A model generated the notes under the pieces. The model had not been told where the DNA came from. It saw only the letters and a program-made list of their open reading frames with translations, and did no database searches. This document shows, piece after piece, positions 44,789 through 54,286 of a stretch of DNA of 64,000 nt; positions within the stretch are counted from its first letter, which is position 1; every line of letters begins with the position of its first letter. The stretch is from JAEWWD01 sp964440115 (GTDB lineage Bacteria; Bacillota; Clostridia; Christensenellales; CAG-138). The position numbers and the translations under genes were made by a program. The stretch spans positions 62,001 to 126,000 of the forward strand of contig CAYTPV010000003.1 of NCBI GenBank assembly GCA_964440115.1, in the 5' to 3' direction.

Positions 44789-46000
44789 TTAAGCGATAAC
44801 GGTGGCCACAACGCCCGCGCCAACCGTACGGCCGCCTTCGCGGATAGCGAAGCGCAGACCTTCTTCCAGAGCGATCGGCGTGATCAGCTTGATTTCCATC
44901 TGGATGTTGTCGCCAGGCATAACCATTTCCACGCCCTCAGGCAGGGTGATGTTGCCCGTCACGTCCGTCGTGCGGAAATAGAACTGCGGACGATAGCCCG
45001 GGAAGAACGGGGTATGACGGCCGCCTTCTTCCTTCGTCAGCACGTACACGCCGCCCTTGAAGTGCGTGTGCGGCTTGATGGTGCCGGGCTTAGCGAGAAC
45101 CTGGCCGCGCTCGATATCCGTACGCTGTACGCCGCGCAGCAGCACGCCAATGTTGTCGCCCGCGATCGCCTGATCCAGCAGCTTGCGGAACATTTCAACG
45201 CCCGTGACTACTGTGGAGCGGGTCTGCTCGGTCAGACCGACGATTTCAACGGTTTCCTGTACCTTAACGGTTCCGCGCTCTACACGGCCCGTCGCGACTG
45301 TGCCGCGGCCGGTGATGGAGAACACGTCTTCAACAGGCATGAGGAACGGCTTGTCGGCAGCGCGCTCCGGTGTCGGAATGTAGCTGTCTACGGCGTCCAT
45401 CAGCTCGAACAGGCACTTGCAGCTGTCGCATTCGCGCGCCTTCTTGCCCGCGATCAGATCTTCCATAGCGCGAAGGGCGGAACCCTTTATGATGGGGATA
45501 TCGTCGCCGGGGAATTCGTAGCTTGAAAGCAGCTCACGGACTTCCATTTCCACCAGCTCGAGGAGTTCTTCGTCGTCAACCTGGTCAACCTTATTCATGA
45601 ACACAACGATATACGGCACGCCGACCTGACGGGCAAGCAGGATGTGCTCGCGGGTCTGGGGCATCGGGCCGTCCGCCGCGGATACGACCAGTATCGCGCC
45701 GTCCATCTGCGCCGCGCCGGTGATCATGTTCTTAACATAGTCCGCGTGGCCCGGGCAGTCCACGTGCGCATAGTGACGGCTTGCCGTCTGGTATTCCACG
45801 TGCGCCGTGTTGATCGTGATGCCGCGCGCCTTCTCTTCGGGCGCCTTGTCGATTTCGTCGTACTTCATCGCGGCCGCATTGCCATCCTGAGACAGCGCCA
45901 TCGTGATCGCCGCCGTCAGCGTCGTCTTGCCGTGGTCCACGTGCCCGATCGTTCCGATGTTTACGTGCGGCTTTGTGCGCTCGAATTTTGCCTTTGCCAT
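44789..46000 (-). CDS. tuf: elongation factor Tu
   Basis: 403 residues. GTPase motifs GHVDHGKTT, DCPGHADYVKNMITG, NKVD and GSAL; domains II and III follow with GRGTVATGRVERG and FRTTDVTG. It delivers aminoacyl-tRNA to the ribosome. An unusual local feature is a Cys-rich stretch, ARECDSCKCLFELMD, before VDSYIPTPER; similar Cys-bearing segments are known in some Clostridia. It follows tRNA-Gly on the same strand and is probably transcribed with it. Confidence 0.98.
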   Translation of the reverse strand: MAKAKFERTKPHVNIGTIGHVDHGKTTLTAAITMALSQDGNAAAMKYDEIDKAPEEKARGITINTAHVEYQTASRHYAHVDCPGHADYVKNMITGAAQMDGAILVVSAADGPMPQTREHILLARQVGVPYIVVFMNKVDQVDDEELLELVEMEVRELLSSYEFPGDDIPIIKGSALRAMEDLIAGKKARECDSCKCLFELMDAVDSYIPTPERAADKPFLMPVEDVFSITGRGTVATGRVERGTVKVQETVEIVGLTEQTRSTVVTGVEMFRKLLDQAIAGDNIGVLLRGVQRTDIERGQVLAKPGTIKPHTHFKGGVYVLTKEEGGRHTPFFPGYRPQFYFRTTDVTGNITLPEGVEMVMPGDNIQMEIKLITPIALEEGLRFAIREGGRTVGAGVVATVIA

Positions 46001-46119
46001 TACAAATTCTCCTCCTCATTTGTTGTGCGGCAGCCGGAAATGCTTGTCCCGTACTGCCAGACCTACCCGCGCTCGAATAAATTTGTAACGGCGTCGGGCT
46101 TTGAAAAATCTATCCGTGT

Positions 46120-46193
46120 TGGAGCGGGTGATGGGAATCGAACCCACGTGGCCAGCTTGGGAAGCTGGAGCTCTGCCATTGAGCAACACCCGC
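46120..46193 (-). tRNA. tRNA-Gly (anticodon CCC)
   Basis: Cloverleaf: acceptor GCGGGTG/CACCCGC, anticodon stem CCAGC/GCTGG with loop TTCCCAA (anticodon CCC), T-arm GTGGG-TTCGATT-CCCAT, and encoded CCA at the 3' end. 74 nt. Confidence 0.96.
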
Positions 46194-46213
46194 ACGACGA
46201 CGATAGCGTTATT

Positions 46214-46242
46214 ATTTTAATGCGCAGGCACTGTTTTGTCAA
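46214..46242 (-). promoter_or_regulatory. sigma-A promoter of the tRNA-Gly-tuf unit
   Basis: TTGACA, 17-bp spacer, TAAAAT on the minus strand, ending 20 bp before the tRNA. Confidence 0.85.
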
Positions 46243-46403
46243 GCAAATATGGCGGGTAAAGGCCAAAGCGGGGCACTTGCGGCACGCAAGCCTGCATCTG
46301 TCTTATTATGCCAAAATGCGCTATACTTGATCTGTAACTTATCCGTATCTTTATTATTTTTTAAGTATTTGGGCGCGGCAACGACCGCAGGAGGGAGTAT
46401 TCC

Positions 46404-46817
46404 ATGCTAGAGACACCAGTATTCACCCCCGACGCACAAACGGAATATATGAAAAAAATGCTTGGACTTGCCCGGTTTCGCACGATATTGTGCGGCATCA
46501 TGGCCTTCGTCATATTGCTGCTCGGTGCGTTCGCGCTGCGCGCAGGCGTACAGATCAACAGCATACTCGCACAAGCGGAAACCACATTCACGCGGCTTGA
46601 TTCTTTATCCGCCGATATTGAAGCATCGGACGTGCCCGGCATGATACAGGAGATCAATGTTCTGGTGAAGGATGGACAAACTGCCGCCACCACAGCAACA
46701 CATAGCATGCAGGCTGCGGCGGATAAAATTGACGCGCTCGATATCGAAAGCCTCAACCAAAGCATACAGGATTTTGCCGCGGTCGTCGATCCTTTGAGCA
46801 AGCTGTTCGGCAGATAA
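46404..46817 (+). CDS. single-pass membrane protein with extracytoplasmic coiled coil
   Basis: 137 residues. A cytosolic N-terminus of about 28 residues, one transmembrane helix (about 29-49), then a helical region with spaced hydrophobic residues (INVLVKDGQTAATTATHSMQ). GGAGGG ribosome binding site. I do not recognise the family; the shape resembles small DUF948-type membrane coiled-coil proteins, but that is not established. Confidence 0.72.
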   Translation: MLETPVFTPDAQTEYMKKMLGLARFRTILCGIMAFVILLLGAFALRAGVQINSILAQAETTFTRLDSLSADIEASDVPGMIQEINVLVKDGQTAATTATHSMQAAADKIDALDIESLNQSIQDFAAVVDPLSKLFGR

Positions 46818-46961
46818 AGGGTTATAGCCCAATGAAAACCGGCATATACTAGTTTTAGACGCCGGCCGGCATAGAATACTGCGCGTGAAGGCGCAGACAT
46901 GCGCGCTGACATGACGGCAGGCGTCGTCGAGCAAATACGCGGCATTTGCCGCTTACAACAA

Positions 46962-46987
46962 AAAAGGGAGGCTGATGCCGCCCTTTT
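46962..46987 (-). terminator. hairpin after the 249-residue membrane protein gene
   Basis: AAAAGGG/CCCTTTT with a 12-nt loop containing GGC...GCC, then six T on the minus strand. Confidence 0.6.
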
Positions 46988-47001
46988 ATTTTGCAAGAAT
47001 G

Positions 47002-47751
47002 TTAATTGTTTTCCGTTCTGCTGCTGACGGAGGATTTCACGTTCATACCGTCCGGCGAGGTGGTGGTGACAACGGTGGTGGTTACAGTGGTCTTTTTCAG
47101 GCCGGACAGGACCGTTACCTCCGTTACTTCCGTCTTGACGGACTCATCTCCGTTCTGCTCGGTGCGGGCGGCATAAGCGGCAACCGTGTCGCCGAGCATG
47201 CTCGAAGCGAATTCCACCGTGGCTTTTCCGTTTACAAGAGTAAAGCTTACGCGGCAGCCTTTGAACAGATCGGCATAGGACTGAACCCCCAAAAACTCAG
47301 AAAAAAAAGTTTTCGCCAGTCCGTCGGACTGGCTGGCGTCGATGGCTACCTTTCCGGAAGTCTCGCTTGAGAGCAATGCCGTTACGGCGTCACCGTACTG
47401 CGGCTGGGCCAGAAACTCTGATGCCTGATCGTAAATGTACTTGGCCGTCTGCGCTGCATCCTTCGTATCCGGCAGCGCCATGCCCGGCCCTGCCGGGATC
47501 GCATCATCCGCAGGGGGCGTAAACGTATCGGTGATGACCTCGTCGTCGGGAATGGTCACAATTTCACCGTTGAGCGATTCATCCGAAACCGCACCGGCTG
47601 CGCCGTTTTCCGTATCGGCCTGCATAATCGCCCGCATTTTGGCATCTTCCTCCTGAGAGCGGGCCACTACCGACTTCACGGCAAACATGCCCACCATCAC
47701 GAGCACGACTATCCCTGCAAATATAGAAACTGCTTTTGCAAATTGCTTCAT
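47002..47751 (-). CDS. membrane-anchored extracytoplasmic protein, function unknown
   Basis: 249 residues. One N-terminal membrane helix (about 7-27) anchors an acidic linker (to about 85) and a small alpha/beta domain (about 95-220) with KYIYDQASEFLAQ and VSFTLVNGKATVEFASS. The C-terminus is Thr/Val-rich (LKKTTVTTTVVTTT). GGAGG box upstream. No recognised family. It is convergent with the coiled-coil protein at 46404. Confidence 0.72.
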   Translation of the reverse strand: MKQFAKAVSIFAGIVVLVMVGMFAVKSVVARSQEEDAKMRAIMQADTENGAAGAVSDESLNGEIVTIPDDEVITDTFTPPADDAIPAGPGMALPDTKDAAQTAKYIYDQASEFLAQPQYGDAVTALLSSETSGKVAIDASQSDGLAKTFFSEFLGVQSYADLFKGCRVSFTLVNGKATVEFASSMLGDTVAAYAARTEQNGDESVKTEVTEVTVLSGLKKTTVTTTVVTTTSPDGMNVKSSVSSRTENN

Positions 47752-47900
47752 TTCCCGTAGCCTCCGTTAATCCGTCTTATTTCCTTTGGCTCTGAGAAAA
47801 GAATACCATGCCTGCGCTTCAGATCAACCTCAGCTTGGTCTCATTTCAGTCTCATTTTCAAAATTGCCCAATTATTTTTGTGACCATTTTGTGTCCGAAC

Positions 47901-49004
47901 TTATGCACCGGGCAGGGAAGCGATTTCCTTTAGCCGATCCACGATGGGCAAATGCTGCGTACAGAGGGTCTCACACCTGCCGCAGGCCGTGCATTCGGCG
48001 GCTTTGGCGGGGGATATGACCCAGTGGTATTTCAGCCGATTGATGGGATTTTCACCGAACAGCTTCAGATTATAGGAATCCATAAACTTGGGAATGGGAA
48101 TATCCTGCGGGCAGCCCTTGCAGTAACCGCAGCCGGTGCATAAATCGTTATAGCCCTTGCCATCGGATTGCAGCGAAGCCGTCACTTCTTCCAACGGATG
48201 CTCCGCAAGCCCTTCCACGGCGCGCACTGCGTCATCCACATGCGATTTGGTAGTAATGCCATTGAGCGTAACGGATACTTCCTTGTGTGACGCTACAAAC
48301 CGCAGCGCGGCCTGCGCGAGGGTAAGATCCGTACCCTCCGTCAGATAAGAAAACAGTTTGGGATTCTGCGGGATCACGCCGCCGCCCAGCGGATTCATAA
48401 TGACGACGCCCATGCCCTGGCCGGCGGCAGCCGCGACGGCGCTTTGCCTGTAGCGGTAATTCACCGCATTGTAGCCAAGCAGCACGCCTTCAAATAAGCC
48501 TTCGCCAATAATTTGGGCAATATCGTCGCCCGGCATGTGCGAGGAGAATACGATATGCTTAATCATCCCCTGCTTTTTGGCTTTTTCAAACCAGCCGTAC
48601 ATGGCGTCGCACTGCTTGCGGTAAGAAGCGAGCGAAAGCATGCACCACAGATGATAAAAGTCGATGCTGTCCACTTTCAGCCTTGTCAGGCTTTTTTCCA
48701 GCCGTTTGAAAAACCCCGCTTCGGTTGCCGGACGATCCACCTGCCCGAAATTCGTTTTGGTGCTGATGTAATAGCTGTCCCTCGGCAGTGAGGAAAGTGC
48801 CAGACCCATGATGGTCTCGCTTTTATCAAAACAGTATTCCGGCGCAGTGTCAAAATAATTGATTCCCTGCGCGTGCGCGTAGCGGACTACATCCGCACAG
48901 GCATCCAAACGGCCTGCCTGCACATCCGCATCATCGAACTGCATGCCGCCAAAGCCTATTGCAGATACGCGGCAACCCGTGTTCCCGTACTGCTTGTATA
49001 CCAT
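47901..49004 (-). CDS. aldo/keto reductase with C-terminal 4Fe-4S domain
   Basis: 367 residues. AKR barrel with NTGCRVSAIGFGGMQF at the N-terminus, INYFDTAPEY (Asp/Tyr of the active site) and IDFYHLW. The usual Lys and His positions are covered by YYISTKTNFG and FYHLW. Residues 285-350 bind two clusters: CTGCGYCKGCP and CTACGRCETLC. This subtype couples NAD(P)H and ferredoxin-like chemistry in anaerobes; substrate unknown. GGGGGAG ribosome binding site. Divergent from the flavin reductase gene. Confidence 0.92.
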   Translation of the reverse strand: MVYKQYGNTGCRVSAIGFGGMQFDDADVQAGRLDACADVVRYAHAQGINYFDTAPEYCFDKSETIMGLALSSLPRDSYYISTKTNFGQVDRPATEAGFFKRLEKSLTRLKVDSIDFYHLWCMLSLASYRKQCDAMYGWFEKAKKQGMIKHIVFSSHMPGDDIAQIIGEGLFEGVLLGYNAVNYRYRQSAVAAAAGQGMGVVIMNPLGGGVIPQNPKLFSYLTEGTDLTLAQAALRFVASHKEVSVTLNGITTKSHVDDAVRAVEGLAEHPLEEVTASLQSDGKGYNDLCTGCGYCKGCPQDIPIPKFMDSYNLKLFGENPINRLKYHWVISPAKAAECTACGRCETLCTQHLPIVDRLKEIASLPGA

Positions 49005-49111
49005 ACTGCTCCCCCTTGCCCATTATTTTCAAATCCTGACGGATGGGTTATAATGAGTGTATCATAAAACGGGTAATGGCGATACGCGCCGCAACAAATG
49101 AGGGGGATACT

Positions 49112-49627
49112 ATGGACAAATCCGTGTTTTACAAGATTTCCTACGGCCTGTACGCCATCGGCGTAATGGATGAAGATATTCCGCAGGGCTGCATCGTGAA
49201 TACCGTGTTCCAGATCACATCGGACGGCGTGATCGCGGTGAGCATGAACAAGAACAACTATACGCACAACCTCATAGAAAAATCCGGACGGTTTTCCGTA
49301 TCCATCATTTCGGAGGATACGCCGCCCAAGACAATCGGCAGACTTGGTTTCTTCTCGGGCGCGAACGTGCATAAATTCGAGGGACTGACCTGCGAAATGC
49401 AGGACGGCCTGCCCCTTCTTAAAGAAGCCTGTGCGGGTTATATGCTTTGCACCGTGGTGGGCAGTCACGACGCTGGCTCGCATACCGTTTTCTTTGCCAA
49501 AGTTGACGACGCTATGACCGGCGAGGATGCGCATGTGATGACCTACGAATATTACCACAAGGTAGTCAAGGGCAAAGCGCCCAAGAATGCGCCAACCTAT
49601 CAGGCTGCAGAAAGCAAAGCCGAGTAA
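49112..49627 (+). CDS. flavin reductase family protein
   Basis: 171 residues from the ATG at 49112 (GAGGGGGA box). FMN-binding split-barrel: YGLYAIGVMDEDIPQGCIVNTVFQIT, SMNKNNYTHNLIEKSGRFSVSII and FSGANVHKFEGL. Proteins of this kind reduce or bind FMN and are common next to electron-transfer genes; here the aldo/keto reductase is divergent. No C-terminal rubredoxin is attached, unlike in some clostridial relatives. Confidence 0.9.
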   Translation: MDKSVFYKISYGLYAIGVMDEDIPQGCIVNTVFQITSDGVIAVSMNKNNYTHNLIEKSGRFSVSIISEDTPPKTIGRLGFFSGANVHKFEGLTCEMQDGLPLLKEACAGYMLCTVVGSHDAGSHTVFFAKVDDAMTGEDAHVMTYEYYHKVVKGKAPKNAPTYQAAESKAE

Positions 49628-49687
49628 AACCGGCTGATAGCCCTGGATTTCAGTGATCATCACAGAAAATGCTGGAGGCTTTAGAAA

Positions 49688-50137
49688 ATGACGAAGATTG
49701 ATCTGGTTCGGTCCCAAATGATGGAGGCCATGAAGAATGGCGACAAGAAGCGGAAGGACGCGCTTTCGCTGCTGTTATCCGCGCTCAAAAAGAAGCAGAT
49801 CGACAAGCACGCCGACCTGACCGAGGATGAAGAAAACGAAATCGTGTATAAGGAGATCAAGGAAGCGCATGAAACCATCGATACCACGCCCGCCAGTCGT
49901 GCGGATATCATAGACGAATGCAAATTCACAATCTCCGTATACAGCGAATTCGCGCCAGCGCGGATGGACGAGGAGCAGATAAAAGCAATCATCGCCGATG
50001 TGCTCAAAGAGCTAGGCATAGAGCAGCCGGAGGCCAAGGATAAGGGCCGCATTATGAAGACACTGATGCCGCTTGTCAAAGGCAAAGCGGACGGCAAGCT
50101 AGTAAACGATCTCATCAGCGGGTTGTTTGGGAAGTAA
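49688..50137 (+). CDS. yqeY: GatB/YqeY domain protein
   Basis: 149 residues, all-helical YqeY fold: MMEAMKNGDKKRKDALSLLLSALKKKQID, and the C-terminal DKGRIMKTLMPLVKGKADGKLVNDLI. The domain resembles the tRNA-binding tail of GatB. Its role is uncertain, possibly linked to tRNA amidation. 60 bp after the flavin reductase gene and perhaps co-transcribed; closed by a strong terminator. Confidence 0.95.
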   Translation: MTKIDLVRSQMMEAMKNGDKKRKDALSLLLSALKKKQIDKHADLTEDEENEIVYKEIKEAHETIDTTPASRADIIDECKFTISVYSEFAPARMDEEQIKAIIADVLKELGIEQPEAKDKGRIMKTLMPLVKGKADGKLVNDLISGLFGK

Positions 50138-50152
50138 GAGAATATCATTTAG

Positions 50153-50186
50153 CAAGGCCCGAAAACATAGTTTTCGGGCCTTGTTT
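50153..50186. terminator. bidirectional terminator after yqeY
   Basis: AAGGCCCGAAAAC...GTTTTCGGGCCTT, a long stem between convergent genes. Confidence 0.9.
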
Positions 50187-50209
50187 GCAATACGCCTAGT
50201 GCATTTCGC

Positions 50210-51361
50210 TCAGCCGCTGACCGCCCCACCAGTCTTGCGCTTATTCCGGATGGCCGTCTTTCCCAGCAGAAACAGATGCGCCGATGCGAACGCGAGTATG
50301 ATGGAGAGCACGGTCACAAGAATAAACCTCGCCCACGGACCAAGCGGAGACGAATCAAACAGTACCTGAATGGGCACCACGAACAGATTGTGCAAGATAT
50401 ATGCAATGAATGCGCTGCGCCCTAGGATTTTTTGAAGCGGACTCGTCCGGTTGCAGTACTCCCTAAACACGACGATCAGCCCAACCGACAGGAAAGCCGC
50501 CATGAACGACTCATAGGGCACCCAGCACCCCCAGATCAAGTCTTTGAGCAGCCTGCTCCAGTCGCTCAGATACAGAAGCAGTGCCATACCGATGCCAATG
50601 CCAGCTAGCCAACAGCCCGTCTTTCTTGGTATCGTCTCGAAATAGTTGTTTTTGTAGGCGATAATTCCGAACGAGAAGAACAGTACATACTGAGGCAAAT
50701 GCGCCGGTTCCAGCGCGATAAAGCCAAGCAAACGAATCCATTTATCAATCGGAAACACCAATCGGACGAAATAGGAAGCTGCGCTGACCAGAAGTGCCAA
50801 AATGATTACATAATACGTCTTAAAGAGGCGGACGGCCGTTTCTTTGCGGTTTTTCAGAAGCGTCTTCGCCACGCCGTATATCACACTATACAGAAACAAA
50901 TGCAGTAAATACCAGCCGTGCTCATAAGAAACAATAAAATTCCCCCAATAGGTGCTGATGTAGTACTCAAAAAACCCGATGCGACTGGGCGCGTGCAGCA
51001 TAGCCGCTATATAAAAATATACCGGCACGATGGCAACCAAAATGATCAGTACCGGCGTCATCAGGCGGTTCAGCTTTTTCCCTATAAAGCCGCCCAGCGT
51101 TTGCCCCTTGAAGGAAGCGGGGAGAAAATAACCGGAAATCATAAAGAACAATCCCATCAGGAAAGCCATATTGACGGCCATAAAATTGCCGAGCCATTGT
51201 ATGATACCGTTGGAATTGTGGTAGACCCACGCGCCGCCGGTCGGCCCATACGGTTGTGAAGCATGTTGCCCGATGACAAGACAGATGAGCAGCACCTTCA
51301 GGGTATCGAGGGAATACATCCGTTTCTTTTGCGTACCGCTGTCAGACATTACTGTTTCCAT
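50210..51361 (-). CDS. acyltransferase family (Acyltransferase_3) membrane protein
   Basis: 383 residues from the ATG at 51361, which has GGGGGG 5 nt upstream. About ten membrane helices. The acyltransferase-3 marks are SLDTLKVLLICLVIGQHA near the N-terminus, MGLFFMISGYFLPAS, and LGRSAFIAYILHN near the C-terminus. Such enzymes O-acetylate or otherwise acylate cell-surface sugars. The usual first-helix RxxxHxH motif is reduced to LVIGQHA. Confidence 0.87.
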   Translation of the reverse strand: METVMSDSGTQKKRMYSLDTLKVLLICLVIGQHASQPYGPTGGAWVYHNSNGIIQWLGNFMAVNMAFLMGLFFMISGYFLPASFKGQTLGGFIGKKLNRLMTPVLIILVAIVPVYFYIAAMLHAPSRIGFFEYYISTYWGNFIVSYEHGWYLLHLFLYSVIYGVAKTLLKNRKETAVRLFKTYYVIILALLVSAASYFVRLVFPIDKWIRLLGFIALEPAHLPQYVLFFSFGIIAYKNNYFETIPRKTGCWLAGIGIGMALLLYLSDWSRLLKDLIWGCWVPYESFMAAFLSVGLIVVFREYCNRTSPLQKILGRSAFIAYILHNLFVVPIQVLFDSSPLGPWARFILVTVLSIILAFASAHLFLLGKTAIRNKRKTGGAVSG

Positions 51362-51461
51362 ACGCGCCCCCCATTGAATTGGAAAAGTAGTGAAATTTCC
51401 GCTGAGAAGGACATCCCAGCATCGCATCTTAATAAGCCAGACAAAGAAGCCGCCGTACTAT

Positions 51462-51923
51462 TCAGCGACGGATTGCCTTATACGTCGCCCAACTGTTCGC
51501 AAAATGCCCCGTGGCAAACACGGCTACCGCCACGCCCAGCCAAATCGACTGCACCCATAGCGCGGCAAAGCCAAATGCCAGCACGGGAAACACGGCCATG
51601 GGAATGGGGATGCCCCAAAGCGGATGAAACAGCAGTGCAAACTCCCTGCCGCGCACAAAATACCTGAGCCATAAGCCTTCATAAACGAAAATGCATACCG
51701 CCATCAACGCAAACCAACTGTTTATAGGGTCGGCCTTCAAATTCGCGCCGGAAAACACCAGCAGCAGCATGCACGCCGCCTGCCCAATCCTTTCGCAAAC
51801 CGTAAACAGTATTCCGGCACTTTTTAAGCCTTCAGGAATCTGCCGGGGAGGGAGCAGAGCAAACAATAAATTCGGCGCAAAAACCGTCACCGCAATTAAC
51901 AAACCCGCAATAGAAAAGCGCAT
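51462..51923 (-). CDS. multi-pass membrane protein, function unknown
   Basis: 153 residues from the ATG at 51923, which has GGCGGGTG upstream; the longer frame lacks a start signal. About five hydrophobic segments, with WLRYFVRGREFALLFHPLWGIPIPMAVFPV in the middle. No recognised family. About 100 bp upstream of the acyltransferase gene on the same strand. Confidence 0.65.
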   Translation of the reverse strand: MRFSIAGLLIAVTVFAPNLLFALLPPRQIPEGLKSAGILFTVCERIGQAACMLLLVFSGANLKADPINSWFALMAVCIFVYEGLWLRYFVRGREFALLFHPLWGIPIPMAVFPVLAFGFAALWVQSIWLGVAVAVFATGHFANSWATYKAIRR

Positions 51924-52080
51924 GGTCACACCCGCCAGTCCAATATTTGTTTGCATTATATCATTTTCAAAACAATACACAAAGAAGAAAGCTCCGGCAT
52001 TCTGCGTTTCAAGCAGCAAGCGCGAAGCCTTTTCGGTTTATACGCAACTCCAATATAGTAGCTTGCCTCAAGGAATTCCT

Positions 52081-54153
52081 TTAATTATAGCAAAATACAC
52101 CTTGCGCTTTTAAGTCACTTTCAAAACATTGCATATCTACATCTGATAGATTAAATAGAGCGGCAAAAGTGCTATCTATTTTTCTTACGTATGGCAAAAT
52201 GAAATCATTGAAATCCTGTATTTCCGATAGCAATACATCATCGTCTATGATTTCCGATACTCTATTAATAAAGCTTGATTCCTCACCGAGGATATTTTCT
52301 ACAATATTTTCAATTTCATTGTAAACAGTATTGTCATTTGGGACCAACAAAGAATGAAATATTCTGGGTCTATAAATGTTTACCGTCTCATACTCCCACA
52401 ACAAGTACCAAAGCAATATTGTAGACTTTAGCCAACCAATAATCCCATAGTAAGATAATTCTCTTTTCTTTAATGTTATAATTAAAACCGGATCACACGC
52501 ATATAGATACCACTCATCCTTTTGGACCAAATAGCAGCCTCCCTTGTTGCTAATAAGAATAGCTGATCCATTAAATTTTCTGAGCTGAGATAACATATCC
52601 GGATCAGTTATATTAAAAGACGGACATGAATAACGCAAATACGATTTATCTAAACGTGGCTCAACAGAATCAACATGAAATACATTTCCACTTGTGTCTC
52701 CTAATCCATCAAATGCAGAATCCCATTTTTCGTCATTCAAAGCATCTGCTTTAATAGGAGTAACCTCAATAAACTGTCCGAGTCCATGGCATATCTGGAC
52801 GACCCTGTTACATGCCTCATATTTTGAAATCTGGTTTTTACAACTTTCAATTAGCATCGTACTTTTTTCCAAATTTGCCTTATTTCTATCGTCAATATGT
52901 TTTAGGGCTCTTATTAATTTAGTTCGAATTAGATCTTCGATTTCCAATATCGTTGCCTTTTTGTATGTCAAATTGTCTTGGATTAAATAAACAGTTTGCT
53001 CGGGTAAGTAGGACCAAATATTAGACGATTTATTTGAGAAAGTTACGATCAATATAGATCTTCCATTTCCAAGAATCTCCGTTCTCATTTTCATCTCTAC
53101 CGATTTTTGACTTGAAGATAACATATCAAATGCATCTTTTATTGTTTGTTTCATTTCATCCGGTGTCTTCCGTATACCAACAATATTATGCGTTTCTTTT
53201 GACACACCCAGCAGAAGGCTGCTATAAGAACAATTTAGGCAAGCACAAATTGCTTTAGGAAGTTCATTTATTTCTTTTTCGTCTAAAATTATTGACTTTC
53301 CACCTTCAAGAATATTTCGTACAATTGTAATCAATTCTGGATCGCTTGTATCGCTAATAGATTGTTCTGGATTATTAAAAGCCTCACGAAGTTTTTCAAA
53401 TGATAAATCCTCCATACGCACATATGAAACTTCTCCGCCAACTTCATCTGCTGAATGCGCATCTGAGGAATTAATAAATCCTAACGGACTATTCCTAAAG
53501 TAGTCAGGCTGTGTTAGAAGATTACTTTTTATCTTTCTCAATTGTTCTGGGTTATTACATGATATACCCAGAAGATGATCTGACTTAAATATATGTGCTC
53601 GATAACTTCCTTTCAAGACGTTATAAATGCCTTTATCACTATCAACATGAGGAGCGATTACAATCATGTCACTTAATTGCTGCATTTCGAGAAGCTCTTT
53701 TATATCAATGTTAGGAACGCTCTCCTCATCCCCTCGACATAACTGATTATAACCAAAACAATCAAGCAGTAAGTCAAGGTCTGATACTCCTTCTTCTTTT
53801 GTAATTAGAATAATGTGTACTCCTGGGTTTACCGTTACCTCCACTCCGGGGAGAATCTTTACCTTCGAAAATAGATTATAGTCATTTTTGAATAATCTAA
53901 GTTGTCTTAAAATATCTTCATTAGATTCAATGCTTTCTAAGACTTCTATTTTTGTTTCAAGTTGCTTTCTAATTAATTGCAGTCTTTCAAAGCCTGCAAT
54001 TGAATTATGATCTGTTATAGCTATTATATCCAAGCCAACATCACAAGCTCTCCTCAAAATATCCAAATAATCCGAATCGGATTTCCCACCAGAAAAACAT
54101 TTGGACGCAGGCGTATGCACATGTAAATCGACTTTATAATATCTTTCACTCAT
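52081..54153 (-). CDS. PHP-domain nuclease/phosphatase with AlbA_2-like domain, AT-rich acquired gene
   Basis: 690 residues. Residues 5-245 are a PHP domain with every metal motif kept: DLHVHT (His11, His13), TDHN (Asp48, His49), PGVEV (Glu105), APHVD (His169) and SDAH (Asp231, His233). This resembles TrpH/YciV phosphoesterases acting on nucleic acids or nucleotides. Residues 290-410 look like an AlbA_2 (Schlafen-type) domain: DEKEINELPKAICACLN, SLLLGVSKETHNIVGI. The C-terminal 250 residues are not recognised; GGCYLVQKDEWYLYACDPV has a weak likeness to restriction-system target-recognition domains. Base and codon use (AAT, ATA, TTT) differ sharply from neighbours, pointing to transfer. It stands alone. 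Known relatives with ATPase or Schlafen parts occur in defence islands; a defence role is inference. Confidence 0.75.
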   Translation of the reverse strand: MSERYYKVDLHVHTPASKCFSGGKSDSDYLDILRRACDVGLDIIAITDHNSIAGFERLQLIRKQLETKIEVLESIESNEDILRQLRLFKNDYNLFSKVKILPGVEVTVNPGVHIILITKEEGVSDLDLLLDCFGYNQLCRGDEESVPNIDIKELLEMQQLSDMIVIAPHVDSDKGIYNVLKGSYRAHIFKSDHLLGISCNNPEQLRKIKSNLLTQPDYFRNSPLGFINSSDAHSADEVGGEVSYVRMEDLSFEKLREAFNNPEQSISDTSDPELITIVRNILEGGKSIILDEKEINELPKAICACLNCSYSSLLLGVSKETHNIVGIRKTPDEMKQTIKDAFDMLSSSQKSVEMKMRTEILGNGRSILIVTFSNKSSNIWSYLPEQTVYLIQDNLTYKKATILEIEDLIRTKLIRALKHIDDRNKANLEKSTMLIESCKNQISKYEACNRVVQICHGLGQFIEVTPIKADALNDEKWDSAFDGLGDTSGNVFHVDSVEPRLDKSYLRYSCPSFNITDPDMLSQLRKFNGSAILISNKGGCYLVQKDEWYLYACDPVLIITLKKRELSYYGIIGWLKSTILLWYLLWEYETVNIYRPRIFHSLLVPNDNTVYNEIENIVENILGEESSFINRVSEIIDDDVLLSEIQDFNDFILPYVRKIDSTFAALFNLSDVDMQCFESDLKAQGVFCYN

Positions 54154-54191
54154 AATTGACTACCTCAAGCAAATCGAATTGTATATGGGGA

Positions 54192-54200
54192 ATTATACCA
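54192..54200 (-). promoter_or_regulatory. extended -10 promoter of the PHP-domain gene
   Basis: TGGTATAAT on the minus strand, about 39 bp before the ATG. No good -35 box is seen. Confidence 0.5.
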
Positions 54201-54286
54201 GTAAATGACGAAAAATTCTATCGAATATTGTTGAAATTTATACTTATTCGATCTTTGTATCATCGTTTCTGTTCAAAACATCAACA

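Noticed and set aside
46361..46996. 211-codon minus-strand frame
   Set aside because: Antisense to the coiled-coil membrane protein, which has a good ribosome binding site and a clear membrane helix; the reverse frame has neither.
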